A stretch of 64,000 nucleotides of DNA from Planctomycetaceae bacterium (GTDB lineage Bacteria > Planctomycetota > Phycisphaerae > Sedimentisphaerales > UBA12454): assembly GCA_021371795.1 (NCBI GenBank), contig JAJFVK010000024.1:1-64000 (forward strand). Reading direction: 5' to 3'. Numbering within the stretch: the stretch's first letter is position 1; each line of letters starts with the position of its first letter. A program made the position numbers and the translations under genes. The notes under the pieces were generated by a model that was not told the origin of the DNA, did not search any database, and was given only the letters and a program-made list of their open reading frames with translations. Below, piece after piece: positions 7,216 to 18,400 of this stretch.

Positions 7216-8196
7216 TTACTTTTTGTCAAAAGTAATGTTGTCGGTATTCATTTTGGAAAAGAGTAAAATAAGAGCTATATTAATTATTATAAGAGCAATG
7301 CTCAAATTCTGTGAAATAGTGAAGCCATCGGCCTGGATTGGATTGTCATCCCTTAAATATTCGATAAAAAACCGCATCGTACCATAATATATGAACATCA
7401 GCGCAAATGTAGTGCCCGGTTTGAAGATAAACGGAAGTTTGCGCCCCTGCGTTTGCAGTTTGATTCCCCATTGGCGGTGAAAATAAAGCCCAATACAGCC
7501 GACAAACGCCAGCAGGGATTCTAAAATCTGCGTTGGTATAACCGGCAAACAATGATATGGGCCGTCGTGGGCAACTTCGAATTTCTGTTGCGCATCCAAA
7601 GAATTATACGGCTTGAGATAATAATTGCCGTCCATAACGTCGAAAAAATCAGCCGGCAGTTGAATGTACGGCCTATCACGATGACGGGCCAAGTCTGGTC
7701 TAATCTGACTTTCATACGGAAGCGAACCATAAGGAAAATGAATCGCAACCGGACAACTTGTCGGCCTTCCAAAACAACAGCCATTCATCAAACAACCGAT
7801 TCTGCCAAATCCAAGCGCCAGCAATAAGCCAATACCGAGAATGTCGAGATACCTGCGAACGGGCAGTTTTTGCACCCACAGATACATCACAATCGTAAAC
7901 ACCGCCAGCAGTACACCGCCGAGAAGTTCGAGGCCGCCCTTCCAGACTGCGAAAATATCCAATATTCTGCCGCTGAACTGATACCAATAATGTATCACAT
8001 AAAAAATTCTTGCGCCTACAACACCGGCGATAAGCGAATAGAGAGCGGCCGTTGTAATGTGTTCCGAATGGTCGCCCAGATCGCGTGAGAGTCTGCGGAT
8101 AAGAAATATCGCTGCAATGAATCCGCACACCATCAAAAAGCCGTAACTCTTGACGGTCAGGTCTGTGAACGGAATTCTAAAGAGTTCAGGATGCAT
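7216..8196 (-). CDS. lgt: Prolipoprotein diacylglyceryl transferase
   Basis: Transfers diacylglycerol from phosphatidylglycerol to the lipobox cysteine of prelipoproteins, the first step of lipoprotein maturation in the inner membrane. 326 residues with about seven membrane helices. The family signature GRIGCLMNGCCFGRPTS holds the essential arginine, and VIPTQILES stands where HPTQLYE usually is. Between these two motifs there is an insert of about 60 periplasmic residues not seen in the E. coli enzyme. The C-terminal YYGTMRFFIEYLRDD is also typical. The ATG at 8196 is followed upstream by an AAATT repeat; panD and panC lie upstream in the same direction. Confidence 0.95.
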   Translation of the reverse strand: MHPELFRIPFTDLTVKSYGFLMVCGFIAAIFLIRRLSRDLGDHSEHITTAALYSLIAGVVGARIFYVIHYWYQFSGRILDIFAVWKGGLELLGGVLLAVFTIVMYLWVQKLPVRRYLDILGIGLLLALGFGRIGCLMNGCCFGRPTSCPVAIHFPYGSLPYESQIRPDLARHRDRPYIQLPADFFDVMDGNYYLKPYNSLDAQQKFEVAHDGPYHCLPVIPTQILESLLAFVGCIGLYFHRQWGIKLQTQGRKLPFIFKPGTTFALMFIYYGTMRFFIEYLRDDNPIQADGFTISQNLSIALIIINIALILLFSKMNTDNITFDKK

Positions 8197-8203
8197 TAAT
8201 AAA

Positions 8204-8254
8204 ATTAAATATCAAAATTGATGAACCCGCCTACGGCGGACAAATTTTAAATTT
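8204..8254. repeat. CAAAATTG-type dispersed repeat with hairpin
   Basis: AAATTAAA/CAAAATTGATGAA flanks a hairpin CCGCC-TAC-GGCGG (8227-8239) and is mirrored by CAAATTTTAAATTTT. Same layout, with a different hairpin sequence, as at 54518-54614 and 59094-59145. Confidence 0.55.
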
Positions 8255-8255
8255 T

Positions 8256-8603
8256 CTACTTAATTCCGTTTTTCGCGTCGGCGACAACCACTTTCGGTTT
8301 AAAACCTTTCGCTTCTTCGGGCGTCATCCACGCAAAACCCATAATAATCACAATGTCACCTTTTTGCATCAGTCTGGCAGCGGCGCCGAGAATAGAAATT
8401 TTTCCGGAGCCTGCTTCTTCGGGCACAACATACGTTTCAAGTCGATTGCCGTTCGTAACATCCGCAACGAGAACCGTCTCATAAGGCATTATGCCGACAG
8501 CTTCCATCAGTTTGGAATCTATGCCGATACTGCCGGGATAATCCGCCAAAGAATCCGTTACCGTTGCACGATGTATTTTACTTTTTAAAAGTTTTAACAA
8601 CAT
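8256..8603 (-). CDS. panD: Aspartate 1-decarboxylase
   Basis: Pyruvoyl enzyme that makes beta-alanine from aspartate for pantothenate and CoA. 115 residues, the usual size. The self-cleavage site is visible: G24-S25 in YPGSIGID, where S25 becomes the pyruvoyl group after cleavage. The K9 region (KSKIHRATVT) and the later SILGAAARL segment also match the family. It lies 44 bases downstream of panC in the same direction, so the two are probably one pantothenate operon. Confidence 0.95.
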   Translation of the reverse strand: MLLKLLKSKIHRATVTDSLADYPGSIGIDSKLMEAVGIMPYETVLVADVTNGNRLETYVVPEEAGSGKISILGAAARLMQKGDIVIIMGFAWMTPEEAKGFKPKVVVADAKNGIK

Positions 8604-8647
8604 TTCAATACCATAAATTAATGAAAACAGAGTATTTTAATGATTGC

Positions 8648-9496
8648 TTACTCAACATCAAGCAGAATATTATCAATTAACCGTGCCGATGGCATTTTTA
8701 CCGCCAAAGCAATCAAAACCTTACCCTTAATTTCTTCAATTTCTTCGAGCGTATCGGCATTTACAATGCTTATATAGTCTATTTCAATCTGCTTGCCTAT
8801 GTTCAGAATTTTTTGCATTTGCTCTTTTATAAACGCACTTTCACGCCGGCCGCCATCAATTAAAAGCTGTGCTTCCTGCAATGAAGCATAGAGCAGCAGA
8901 GCCTCTTTTCTCTGTTTGGCGTCCAGATATTTGTTTCTGCTGCTCATCGCCAGGCCGTCTTCTTCACGGACTATCGGACAAACAACGATTCGCATCGGCA
9001 TATTCAAATCGGCAATCATCCGCTGGATTATAATCACCTGCTGCGCGTCTTTCTGACCGAAATACGCAACATCAGGCTGAATAATATTAAACAACTTTGT
9101 GCAGACCGTCGCGACGCCTCTGAAATGTGTCGGGCGGGATTTGCCGCATAACAACTCACTCAATTTGTCAACGCTAACCCACGTGATATTTTGCTCCTGG
9201 TACATTTCAGAAGGGGCAGGCGCGAAAACCGCGTCAACGCCGTTCTTTTTGCACATTGCGATATCAGCATCAAAAGGCTTGGGATATTTATTTAAATCCT
9301 CATTGGGGCCGAACTGCGTGGGATTGACAAAAATACTGACGACCACGAATTCGCACTGCTGTTTGGCTTTTTTTACCAGCGAAACGTGCCCTGCGTGAAG
9401 CGCGCCCATCGTCGGCACAAATCCAACTTTCTGGTCGGCCGTTCCGGCGTCAGCAACAATCATTCTTATTTCATCTATTGTTTTTGCAATTTTCAT
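8648..9496 (-). CDS. panC: Pantothenate synthetase
   Basis: ATP-dependent ligase that joins pantoate and beta-alanine. 282 residues, normal for the family. Motifs: PTMGALHAGH (nucleotide-binding HxGH), FVNPTQFGPNEDL, YFGQKDAQQ and the KMSKS-like SSRNKYL. The start ATG at 9496 leaves the full N-terminal strand intact. Upstream lies the hairpin repeat of 9506-9600; downstream panD completes two steps of the pathway. panB is not in the window. Confidence 0.96.
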   Translation of the reverse strand: MKIAKTIDEIRMIVADAGTADQKVGFVPTMGALHAGHVSLVKKAKQQCEFVVVSIFVNPTQFGPNEDLNKYPKPFDADIAMCKKNGVDAVFAPAPSEMYQEQNITWVSVDKLSELLCGKSRPTHFRGVATVCTKLFNIIQPDVAYFGQKDAQQVIIIQRMIADLNMPMRIVVCPIVREEDGLAMSSRNKYLDAKQRKEALLLYASLQEAQLLIDGGRRESAFIKEQMQKILNIGKQIEIDYISIVNADTLEEIEEIKGKVLIALAVKMPSARLIDNILLDVE

Positions 9497-9505
9497 GATT
9501 TTTTA

Positions 9506-9600
9506 GCCACAGAGAACATCCTCTCTGATTTTTGCTTCGAGGAGCAAAAATCCCAAAGACTCAAGGACTTCCGCTTCGCTTCAGCAGAGAACACAGAGAA
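9506..9600. repeat. Dispersed repeat with a 10-bp hairpin, copy 2
   Basis: Arms GATTTTTGCT (9527-9536) and AGCAAAAATC (9543-9552) around TCGAGG, set between CACAGAG-type ends. Same part order as copy 1 (446-591), including CTTCGCTTC after the hairpin. The arms differ from copy 1 on both sides in a pairing-preserving way. Confidence 0.65.
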
Positions 9601-9601
9601 A

Positions 9602-10696
9602 TTAATTTTTCTTTATATAATAATTTATTTTTTTGCCGAGCGATTCGACCTGTTCTTTTTGCCTGAAGTCAACCGCTTCGGCATCGACCGTTATCACAGG
9701 GCATTGATTAAACGTCTCGAAAAATCTTTGATAACTGCTGTGAAGATTTTCAAGAAAACTCAAATCAATATCACGCTCATACACCCTGCTGCGCTCTTTT
9801 ATACGCTTCAAACACCCTGCCGGCGTGGATTTCAAATATACCACAAGCGACGGCGGCGCAACAGTTTTCGTCATCACAGCATTTACTTTTCTATATAAAT
9901 TAAACTGCACCGCATCGAGCCAGACTCTCGCGTATATCATTTCCTGCTGCATTATATAATCACTTACGGAAATTTTATTCCGCAGAACTTCCGGACTCAA
10001 CTGTTCACATCGACTCAATAAAAAGTACAACTGGCTATCGAGCGCAAATGATTTTTGTCCCGCGTAAACCTTCGCCAAAAACGGATTCGTATCATACGCT
10101 TCTTTTATCAGGTTAAAGTCGTAAACATTTTTCAGGCCATCGGCAAGAGTTGTTTTGCCAGCGCCGATTACGCCTGAAATACAAATCAATCGCGGAGCAT
10201 TCTCATCAATATGAAAATCGCCGCCTGAAAGTCTTTTGCGAAGCACGTCCGCTGTTTCATTTAAACGCGGATGAACAACCTGCGAATCTATTTCACAAAG
10301 CCCGTTTAACACGAATGACCGCAAATGCATCTGCGGATGCGGTATAACAAGGTCTTTACTTTTTACTATTTTTTTGCCATACAACAGAATATCAAGGTCG
10401 ATTGCTCTACTCGACCATTTTTCTGGAGTTTTTTTTCTGCCGAGCGTGCTTTCGATTTTCTTCAGAACCTTCAGCAGTTTATCCGGCGGCAGTTTTGTCT
10501 GAATCTGCGCAACGCAGTTGAGATAGTCATTTTGCTTTTTGTCGGCAAGCGGTTTTGTTTCCATTACGCTGCTGACACGAAGCAGATTTATACCTTTGGC
10601 GGACGCAACGGCATCGAGAGCTTTTTTCAAATTCTTCTGCCTGCTGCCGAGATTGCTTCCCAATCCGATATAAGCCGTTACACCATTATTTATCAT
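9602..10696 (-). CDS. folK: Fusion of HPPK (FolK) and a deoxynucleoside kinase
   Basis: 364 residues, two enzymes in one chain. Residues 1 to about 165 are 6-hydroxymethyl-7,8-dihydropterin pyrophosphokinase of folate synthesis: YIGLGSNLGSR at the start and the SRAIDLDILLYG signature. Residues about 172-364 are a deoxynucleoside kinase: P-loop GVIGAGKTT, an LSRCEQ segment, and the RxxxRERDID lid region (RVYERDID). The two activities belong to different pathways (folate and dNTP salvage). The start ATG at 10696 is preferred; the longer frame begins in a CACAGAG repeat. dapL ends 45 bases upstream. Confidence 0.88.
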   Translation of the reverse strand: MINNGVTAYIGLGSNLGSRQKNLKKALDAVASAKGINLLRVSSVMETKPLADKKQNDYLNCVAQIQTKLPPDKLLKVLKKIESTLGRKKTPEKWSSRAIDLDILLYGKKIVKSKDLVIPHPQMHLRSFVLNGLCEIDSQVVHPRLNETADVLRKRLSGGDFHIDENAPRLICISGVIGAGKTTLADGLKNVYDFNLIKEAYDTNPFLAKVYAGQKSFALDSQLYFLLSRCEQLSPEVLRNKISVSDYIMQQEMIYARVWLDAVQFNLYRKVNAVMTKTVAPPSLVVYLKSTPAGCLKRIKERSRVYERDIDLSFLENLHSSYQRFFETFNQCPVITVDAEAVDFRQKEQVESLGKKINYYIKKN

Positions 10697-10709
10697 TACA
10701 ATTTTTTTA

Positions 10710-10740
10710 GCCACAGAGTTCACAGAGACCACAGAGATAT
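10710..10740. repeat. CACAGAG dispersed repeat
   Basis: GCCACAGAG followed by two more CACAGAG words, filling the space between dapL and the folK fusion. Confidence 0.7.
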
Positions 10741-10741
10741 T

Positions 10742-11968
10742 TTATAGTTTCTTAATGCGTTCCATCGCCTGCGCTACATTGTCAGGTGCGCCGAATGCGC
10801 TCAATCGTACAAAACCTTCGCCTGCCGAACCGAACCCGCTGCCCGGCGTGCAGACAACATTTGCCTTGCTCAACAGGAAATCGAAAAATTCCCATGAGGT
10901 CATATTATTTTTCGTTTTCAGCCAGACATACGGAGCGTTAACGCCGCCGTAAACTTCATAGCCGATTTTTTCGAGTGTGCTTCTAATCAGTGAAGCGTTC
11001 GACATATAAATTTTGATAATATCGCGGACCTGTTTTTGGCCCTGCTCGGTATAAATCGCCGCGGCGGCAGCCTGCGAAATATAGCTTGCGCCGTTGAATT
11101 TCGTACAATGGCGTCTGTTCCAAATCTGGTTCAGGTCAACCGCTTTGCCGTCTTTTGTGTATGCTTTCAAGGCTTTCGGCACAACGGTAAACGCGCAGCG
11201 AAGGCCGGTGAAGCCCGCAGTTTTGCTGAACGAACGGAATTCTATCGCAACTTCTTTGGCACCTTCTATCTCGTAAATAGAATGTGGGATAGAGTTATCG
11301 GATATAAACGCCTCGTAAGCGGCATCGAACAAAATTATTGATTTATTTTTTCTGGCATAATCGACCCAAACCTTCAACTGCTCTTTTTTGGCGACCGCAC
11401 CTGTCGGGTTATTGGGGTAGCAAAGGTAAATTATGTCCAATTTGTCATTTGGAATCTGTGGGACAAAATTGTTATCGGGCGTACATGGCATATACACAAT
11501 GTTTTCATACCGCCCTGTTTTGTCTGGATTTCCTGTTCTGCCGGCCATCACATTTGTGTCAACATAAACAGGATAGACGGGGTCTGTTACGCCAATTACG
11601 TTATCAAGACCGAAGATTTCCTGAATATTGCCGGTATCGCATTTAGCGCCATCGCTGACGAAAACCTCGCCGTTTTCAATACTTACGCCTCTGCTTTTAT
11701 AATCGTTAGCAATAATCGCCTCGATTAGGAAGTCATAACCCTGTTCCGGACCATAACCTTTGAACTCTTTTCTGCTGGCCATCTGGTCAACGGCTTTGTG
11801 CATTGCCTCAATAATTGCCGACGGTAAAGGCTCCGTTACGTCTCCAATTCCAAGTCTGATAATACAGGCGTTTGGATTATTTTGTGCGAAAAGTTTAACT
11901 CTTCTTCCTATTTCAGGGAATAAGTATCCAGATTGTAATTTAAGAAAATTTTCATTAACTCTAATCAT
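10742..11968 (-). CDS. dapL: LL-diaminopimelate aminotransferase
   Basis: PLP enzyme that converts tetrahydrodipicolinate directly to LL-diaminopimelate, giving the short route to lysine and peptidoglycan precursors. 408 residues, the usual size. Typical features are [10 protein letters not shown] near the N-terminus, NPTGAVA (about 190), the PLP lysine in [13 protein letters not shown], and the family-specific [16 protein letters not shown]. DapL is common in the PVC group and its presence fits the proposed host. The start ATG at 11968 has CGGAGT six bases upstream, preceded by a small leader hairpin at 11986-12001 (CTACCCT/AGGGTAG). Confidence 0.95.
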   Translation of the reverse strand: MIRVNENFLKLQSGYLFPEIGRRVKLFAQNNPNACIIRLGIGDVTEPLPSAIIEAMHKAVDQMASRKEFKGYGPEQGYDFLIEAIIANDYKSRGVSIENGEVFVSDGAKCDTGNIQEIFGLDNVIGVTDPVYPVYVDTNVMAGRTGNPDKTGRYENIVYMPCTPDNNFVPQIPNDKLDIIYLCYPNNPTGAVAKKEQLKVWVDYARKNKSIILFDAAYEAFISDNSIPHSIYEIEGAKEVAIEFRSFSKTAGFTGLRCAFTVVPKALKAYTKDGKAVDLNQIWNRRHCTKFNGASYISQAAAAAIYTEQGQKQVRDIIKIYMSNASLIRSTLEKIGYEVYGGVNAPYVWLKTKNNMTSWEFFDFLLSKANVVCTPGSGFGSAGEGFVRLSAFGAPDNVAQAMERIKKL

Positions 11969-12430
11969 TTGTACTCCGATAAATTCTACCCTTCAGGGTA
12001 GTAAGCTCCCGCGATTTAAAGAGTAAGTTTTTATTTTCAAAGCACTTACCCGCGGATTGGCGGAAACATTCAATCTCGCACATACTTTAATAAGTTATAT
12101 CAAGGCAAAAACAAGCCGATATATTACTCGAATTATTGTGTAGGCTTAAATTACATTGAGAATTATGAACTGTCAACAAATAACGGAAGTTATGATGCCA
12201 AAAAGGCTTGCTATGAAAGATTTATCTTGTAATGGTGTGGTAACTCTGATAAAATTCCTTTGCTCATTTGGGGTAAAGGTGGAGGAACACCCCCTGCCGA
12301 TTTCCGGTAAAGGACTTGCCGGATGTGTGCGGCTACGGAGTACTTACAACGGATTGTACCACGCGACTATAAGCCTGATTACAGAAAGAAACTGCGCTTA
12401 AATTTTATTATTTTATAGAGATAACGGAAA
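11969..12430. other. Spacer between dapL and the giant gene
   Basis: About 460 bases. It contains the dapL leader hairpin (11986-12001) and a possible hairpin around 12303-12321 (CCGGTAA … TTGCCGG). An 81-codon frame at 12156-12401 has no ribosome-binding site and no recognisable content. The promoter of the giant gene must lie here; I cannot point to a convincing -35/-10 pair. I see no known riboswitch. Confidence 0.5.
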
Positions 12431-15400
12431 ATGAAAACATATAAAAATTTCGTAAATTTGTCAGGATGGAACAAAATTATGAGTAACAAAATTATTCTCG
12501 CTCTAGTATTAACCCTACTATTAACCACAATCGGCAGCGCAGCTTCATACAACGTAGCCGCAAATTTTGCTGATGTGAACTCGGCTATCGAGAATGCAAT
12601 CGACGGCGACGAAATCATTGTGGCTGATGGTACCATTACGCTCACCATTGATGTTTATAACCATCAGCAGCAATTCAACACCAACGGCAAAGCCATAACA
12701 GTCAAAAGCGCAAACGGGCCTTCAAACTGTACAATTGACTGTCATGGTGTTACGCGCGCGTTCCTCTGCGAAAACTTTGAAGATGTAACAACCGTTATTG
12801 ACGGCTTTACGATTAAGGATGGCAGCGCAGATTACGGTGCCGCAATCGAATGTTACGGCTCATCTCCAACAATCAAAAATTGCGTCATTGAAGGCGGTCA
12901 GGCATACTATGGCGGTGCTATCGATATATTCTTCGGCTCGCCTGTAATTCAGGATTGCGTTATCAGAAATAACACCGCTGATTCTGACGGCTCGGCAATT
13001 GAATGCAGCGGCGGAGAGTCAATGCCCGTAATCCAGAACTGTCTTTTCTATGGCAACACCGCAACGAACAGATATGCAGCTTTAGATTTTTATGACAATT
13101 GCTCCGCGGAAATAACCAACTGTACAATAGTAAATAACACAGGAATAGACTCTTTCGGCGGTGTATATTCTACGGACTCGGATGTAACAATCCGCAATTC
13201 AATTCTCTGGAACAACGGCATCAGTACCAGCGGCATAATTACTGCAACCTACTGCTGTATCGAAAACGGACACAGCGGAACAGGCAACATAAGCAGCAAT
13301 CCAATATTCAAAACCGGTCGTTACGGCGATTATTATTTGAGCCAGGTATCGGCAGGACAGTATTATACAAGCAGTTGCGTCAATGCAGGCGACAGTAACG
13401 CTGTCAATATTTTCGGCACTGGCGCATATACAACAAACACTTATGACATCGACGACACTACTAAGGTCGATATTGGCTATCATTATTACAATCCCAACCT
13501 GCAGGAAACCTGCACACTGACAACATATCCGGAACCGTCAGCAGTTTATGGCAGTGTTGATCCTTGTTATCCGACAGGACAAACTTTTCCAAAATACAGC
13601 GAAAAATCAATATCTGCGTATCCGGCCGGTACCTACCAACTCACGGAATGGCATTACGGCGATACAGCAGGCTTCCCCGGTACATACAATGTCTTTTCAG
13701 GATTATCGGAATTTACCATAACGCTTGATGCCGACAAAACAGTTGTCCCGGTATTCAACACAGTGCCGATGTACAAATTGACAGCTTACGTAGTTGACGG
13801 CAATGGCACTGTCAGCGTTTCTCCAAATAACTATCCGGATGAATACGACCCGGACAGCTATTATATACAACAAGGCACAACTGCTACAATTACCGTGGCT
13901 ACACAAACCGGTTACATAGTAAAGAACTGGTATATATATAAGACTAACGACCCCAACCATTCTGTAATTAAAGCCGCGACAAGCAACACCTGTGTCATAG
14001 ATATGAATGACAACATAACAGTTGAGGCACAGTTACAATATCAGGAATACGAACTTAGAACCCGCGTTGACGGCGGCAATGGAACTATCTTGCCGAAACG
14101 CACAAAATATCCGGCTGGAACAACCGTTAATCTGTCGGCAACACCATACACCGGTTACAGAGTACATGCCTGGGGCGGCGATGCAATAATAAAGCCAAAC
14201 TGGAATGCCCGCACCAACACCGTATTGATGAACGCGATTAAAGATGTCAATGTAACGTTCGAGCTTGACACAAGCAAAGTAATCTTTGTCGGCGCCGGCG
14301 GAGATATTCAGGGCGCAATCGACGATGCAAATAATGGCGATACCGTAAAACTATCTCCTGGTACTTATGTCGGTACAGGTTTAATGGTAAGTGGAAATAA
14401 GGCAATTACAATTCTGGGCGACCCTGAAAACCCGGAAAATTATGTAATCGACTGTTCTGGCGAGGGATCTATCGGCATCTATGTCTCAAGCATGTCGCCG
14501 TGTACAATAAACGGCATAACGATAAAGAATATAGATACTTTCACCGGAGATGGTACAAATGCAAGAGGCCCAGATCAAGCCGGCGTTAATGGTTTTGATC
14601 ATTTCTACGGTGCAATATCGTTGGTAAACGCAAATCATCAGGTTCTTAACTGCCGTATAAGCAATGTAACACTCTCTGCCGGAGACGGCGGTGCAGGTGC
14701 CGACGGAAATACAGCCGTCTGGGATGGCTCTTATGGCGGCGATGGCGGATGGGCAATGGGCGGAGGTATAGTCATATGGGACTCTTCACCTTTAATTAAG
14801 GGTACCATCATTGAGGACTGTACCGTAATAGGCGGAAACGGTGGTAACGGCGGAAATGGACGTACTGCCGAAGCTCCAGATTCAAATCTCGGCGAAGGTG
14901 GTTATGGTGGTTTACCAGGCGCAGCTTATGGCGGCGGTATTGCTTGCTGGAAAAACTCGAGTCCGATATTTGAAGATTGCATTATTCGCAGATGCCAGGC
15001 AATCGGCGGACACGGCGGTAACGGCGGTAATGGCGGAAGAACAATGATGGGCGGTTACGGCGGTCTGGCGAAAGATGCCGGCGCATGGCATAAAAATAAC
15101 AAGATAGATCCCAATGGTTGGGGTGGCTCGCGTATCGGTATAAATTGGCCCAATAACATCTTTGCGACATTTGACCCTGTTACATTTGCAACGGACGCCA
15201 ACTCAATAGATATATCCGATTACAGCACACAAGGCGGCGGTATTTATGTAGGACGCGACTGTAATGTAAAATTTATCGGCTGCACATTGAACGACAATAC
15301 GGCCGAGGGATGTATCAGCGGATTAGGCGGCCTTTATAACGTCACTGGTGCACAAATCCAGCCAAGGAAAAATTACCACATGCCAAGTTACGGCAGCGCC

Positions 15401-18400
15401 GTATTTTGTGATGCCAACTCCATTACTAAGTTTACACGCTGCGAAGTATATAATGATGAAATCGTAGTTACAAACGACGGCGAAGATATAGTCTCCGAAA
15501 ACGATGACTGCGGCGGCGGAAGTTTAGGTTCTCGAAACACTCTGTGGAAAGATGTCAATGACTGCAATATTTACACAAACTTCGCACCGTATGGCGCCGG
15601 TATATACGATGTAAACAGCAACGATACACACATCAACGATTGCAATATATATTCGAACAATTCATATTCCGGCGGCGGCGTTATGACCATTGATTGTTAC
15701 GGTCATATACACAACTCCATCATACGCAACAACACCGCAGGAACACAGCTTGAACCGAACCTGACCGACTACGCGTTATTCGGTTCCGGCGGCGGCGTTT
15801 ACGCATTTTCGAGCTGCCTTGATATCAACGACAGCATAATAACCGATAACGCAGCCAACTCGACCGGCGGCGGCATTTGCTTCGCGGGCGATTACGCAGT
15901 GACGCCAACAATTATGAACTGTCTGATTAAGAATAACAGGGCAGGCGTATCGGGCGGCGGTATAGCAGCAATAGAATATGCCGACCTGACAATTCAAAAC
16001 TGTACTATATACAATAACGCTGTAACCGGCGCGGAAGGCAGCGGCGGCGGTATTTTTGCATCGTATGCTGCCAAAGTCATTGTAAAAAACAATATCATCT
16101 GGAACAACAAAGGTATCGCAGGTTCGCAAATCGGATTAAGCAAAGGCGGAAGCAGTACATACTTCTACGCCTATATGAAAGCTCTGTACAACGATATAGA
16201 TTTACGAGCCAATGCAGCTCTCGACTTTGCCAACAGCACAAGTTCCAGCCCGTCTATAACAATCAGCAAACTGATAGATGCTGAAACAATTTATAATGAA
16301 ATCAATACATCAGGAACAGCAAAGGTTATCATCACACTGGCTGATGTGGATTTCGATACCGACTGGTCTTCGTCGGCATCTATAAGTATGACACAAAACG
16401 CGATAGCGTATCGTCAGACTAAAGTGCTCTCTTCAATGGAAGCCGGTGAATTTACTCTTACCAACCAATATGTCAACGTAGCGGCATTAGGCGGAAAAGT
16501 AACAGCGTCAGGTTTGACCTCATTGTTGAACAATTCGCTTGTCGCACATATTGAGCCGGTCAGAATATGTTATCCGGCACTTGCACAGGCTATTCCGATG
16601 GGCAACGCACTTGCCACACGTTCGCAGTATAACGGCCAGAACTGCGCTATAGCTATTGTCGATACAGGCATTGACTATACGCATTCCAGACTTGGCGGCG
16701 GCAGCTTCCCGAACGCAAAAACTATCGGCGGATTCGATTTCGGCGATAACGATGCCGACCCGATGCCGGTTGAAGGTTATACATATACTGACGGATACGG
16801 CATAGGAGCACACGGTACAAATTGCGCAGGTATTGCGGCAGGAAATCTTGGAACCGTCGGCGATTATATCGGCGGCGTTGCTTACGGCGCAAAATTGTAC
16901 GCACTTAAAGTTACACTCAATACAGACCTGTATCAGGGTTTCCCGAACACCGCGACTTACGCTGCGTGGGACTGGTGCTTAACGCATAAGGACGATAATT
17001 CGTCTTATCCTATCAGAGTAATAAGCAACAGTTGGGGAAGCCGTGTAGCTGCGTTTGACAATGAAGAAGACGCAGACAATTATTCACCTTCGTTTGCAAC
17101 ACTGGCGAAAAACATAGTCGACGCAGGCATTACAATTCTTGCCGCATCCGGCAACGAGGGTCGTACCGACAGTATCGCATGGCCTTCAGCAATGTCGAAT
17201 GTAATCAGCGTAGGCGCTCTATATGACACAACCGGTCAGGTAACGGATTATTCAAATTCGGCTGACAACCTCGATATATTCGCCCCCGCTGACCCTGTTT
17301 ATACAACCGACCTTGTAGGCTCGGCAGGTTATGACGGCGATTATTATCCTTACTTTAACGGCACAAGTTCAGCTTGTCCGTTCATTGCAGGATGCGTAGC
17401 GGCTCTGCAAAGCGCAGCATTAGATTACTTAGGCGCCCCGCTTACGCCTGCACAGATTGAAACCATTTTGAAAGCTACGGGCACTTCTGTAACAGATACG
17501 AAAGTGGCTGTAACAAAACCGATGGTAAATCTGTTATCAGCGATAACACTTTTAAGTTCATCGTCTCCGATTTATACAGATGACGCAGGCAATACTCTCG
17601 TCGGTATCGCAAAAGACGCCAGCAACAACTGGACGGTTCAGGGCAGTACGAACATTTCCGCTGACCCGAATTTTGTTCTTGGTTTCTATTTGAGCAGTAT
17701 AGATGCAGGACAGGATATTACAAGCGTGTGCGTCAATGCAGGCAGTACTTACGCAACAGTTCTTAACCTTGACACATATACGACAAGAACAGACGGTGTA
17801 AAAGATATGGGTTATGTCGATATGGGTTATCACTATGGAGAAGGTCTGTCCGTTTATAATTTAGTTATAGACGTAAACACCTCTGCCGCCGACGGAACTA
17901 CAGACCCGCTGCCCGGCCTATACAAAAAATATTCCGGCGAAGTTGTAACTATCACGGCTGTTCCTGATGTAAATTCACGCGTAGCAGCATGGATTATTGA
18001 CGGCACATCAATACCTTCGAATGTCAAGAAATATACTATAACAATGGATAAATCGCACACGGTTACGGTTGTGTTCGAAGAATATGTTACAAGAAGCATA
18101 GTTGTTCCTGACCAGTATAAGACTATTCAGGAAGCTCTCGACGTGGCTGAAAGCGGCGATATAATTTATATTTATCCGAAATCAGACGGCACACCGCACT
18201 ATATCGAAGACCCCTGCGGTCTGGACTTCGGCGGCAAAGCACTGACTATCCGCTCACGTTATCCGGACGACAAGAATATTGTTGCCGAGACTATTATCGA
18301 TTGCAACAACAGAGGCCGTGCTTTCATCTTCAGAAATAATGAAGACGCATGCAGCGTTATAGAAGGTTTGACAATAACCAATGGCCTGGCATCCGGCACA

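Noticed and set aside
7110-7229. Upstream extension of the sigma factor gene
   Set aside because: The added residues come from the CCCGC…GCGGG dispersed repeat (VIPAKAGI). The ATG at 7109 gives a normal region 2 start.
10697-10732. Upstream extension of the folK fusion
   Set aside because: It is encoded by the CACAGAG repeat; the ATG at 10696 starts the HPPK fold directly.
12156-12401. 81-codon frame between dapL and the giant gene
   Set aside because: No ribosome-binding site, no recognisable content; its hairpin-rich DNA looked like a possible riboswitch, but no known riboswitch core is present.
14650-15080. Repeated GGCGGNAAC-type DNA in the giant gene as a CRISPR-like or tandem array
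   Set aside because: It encodes Gly-rich loops in frame; spacing is irregular and no CRISPR repeat-spacer pattern is seen anywhere in the window.
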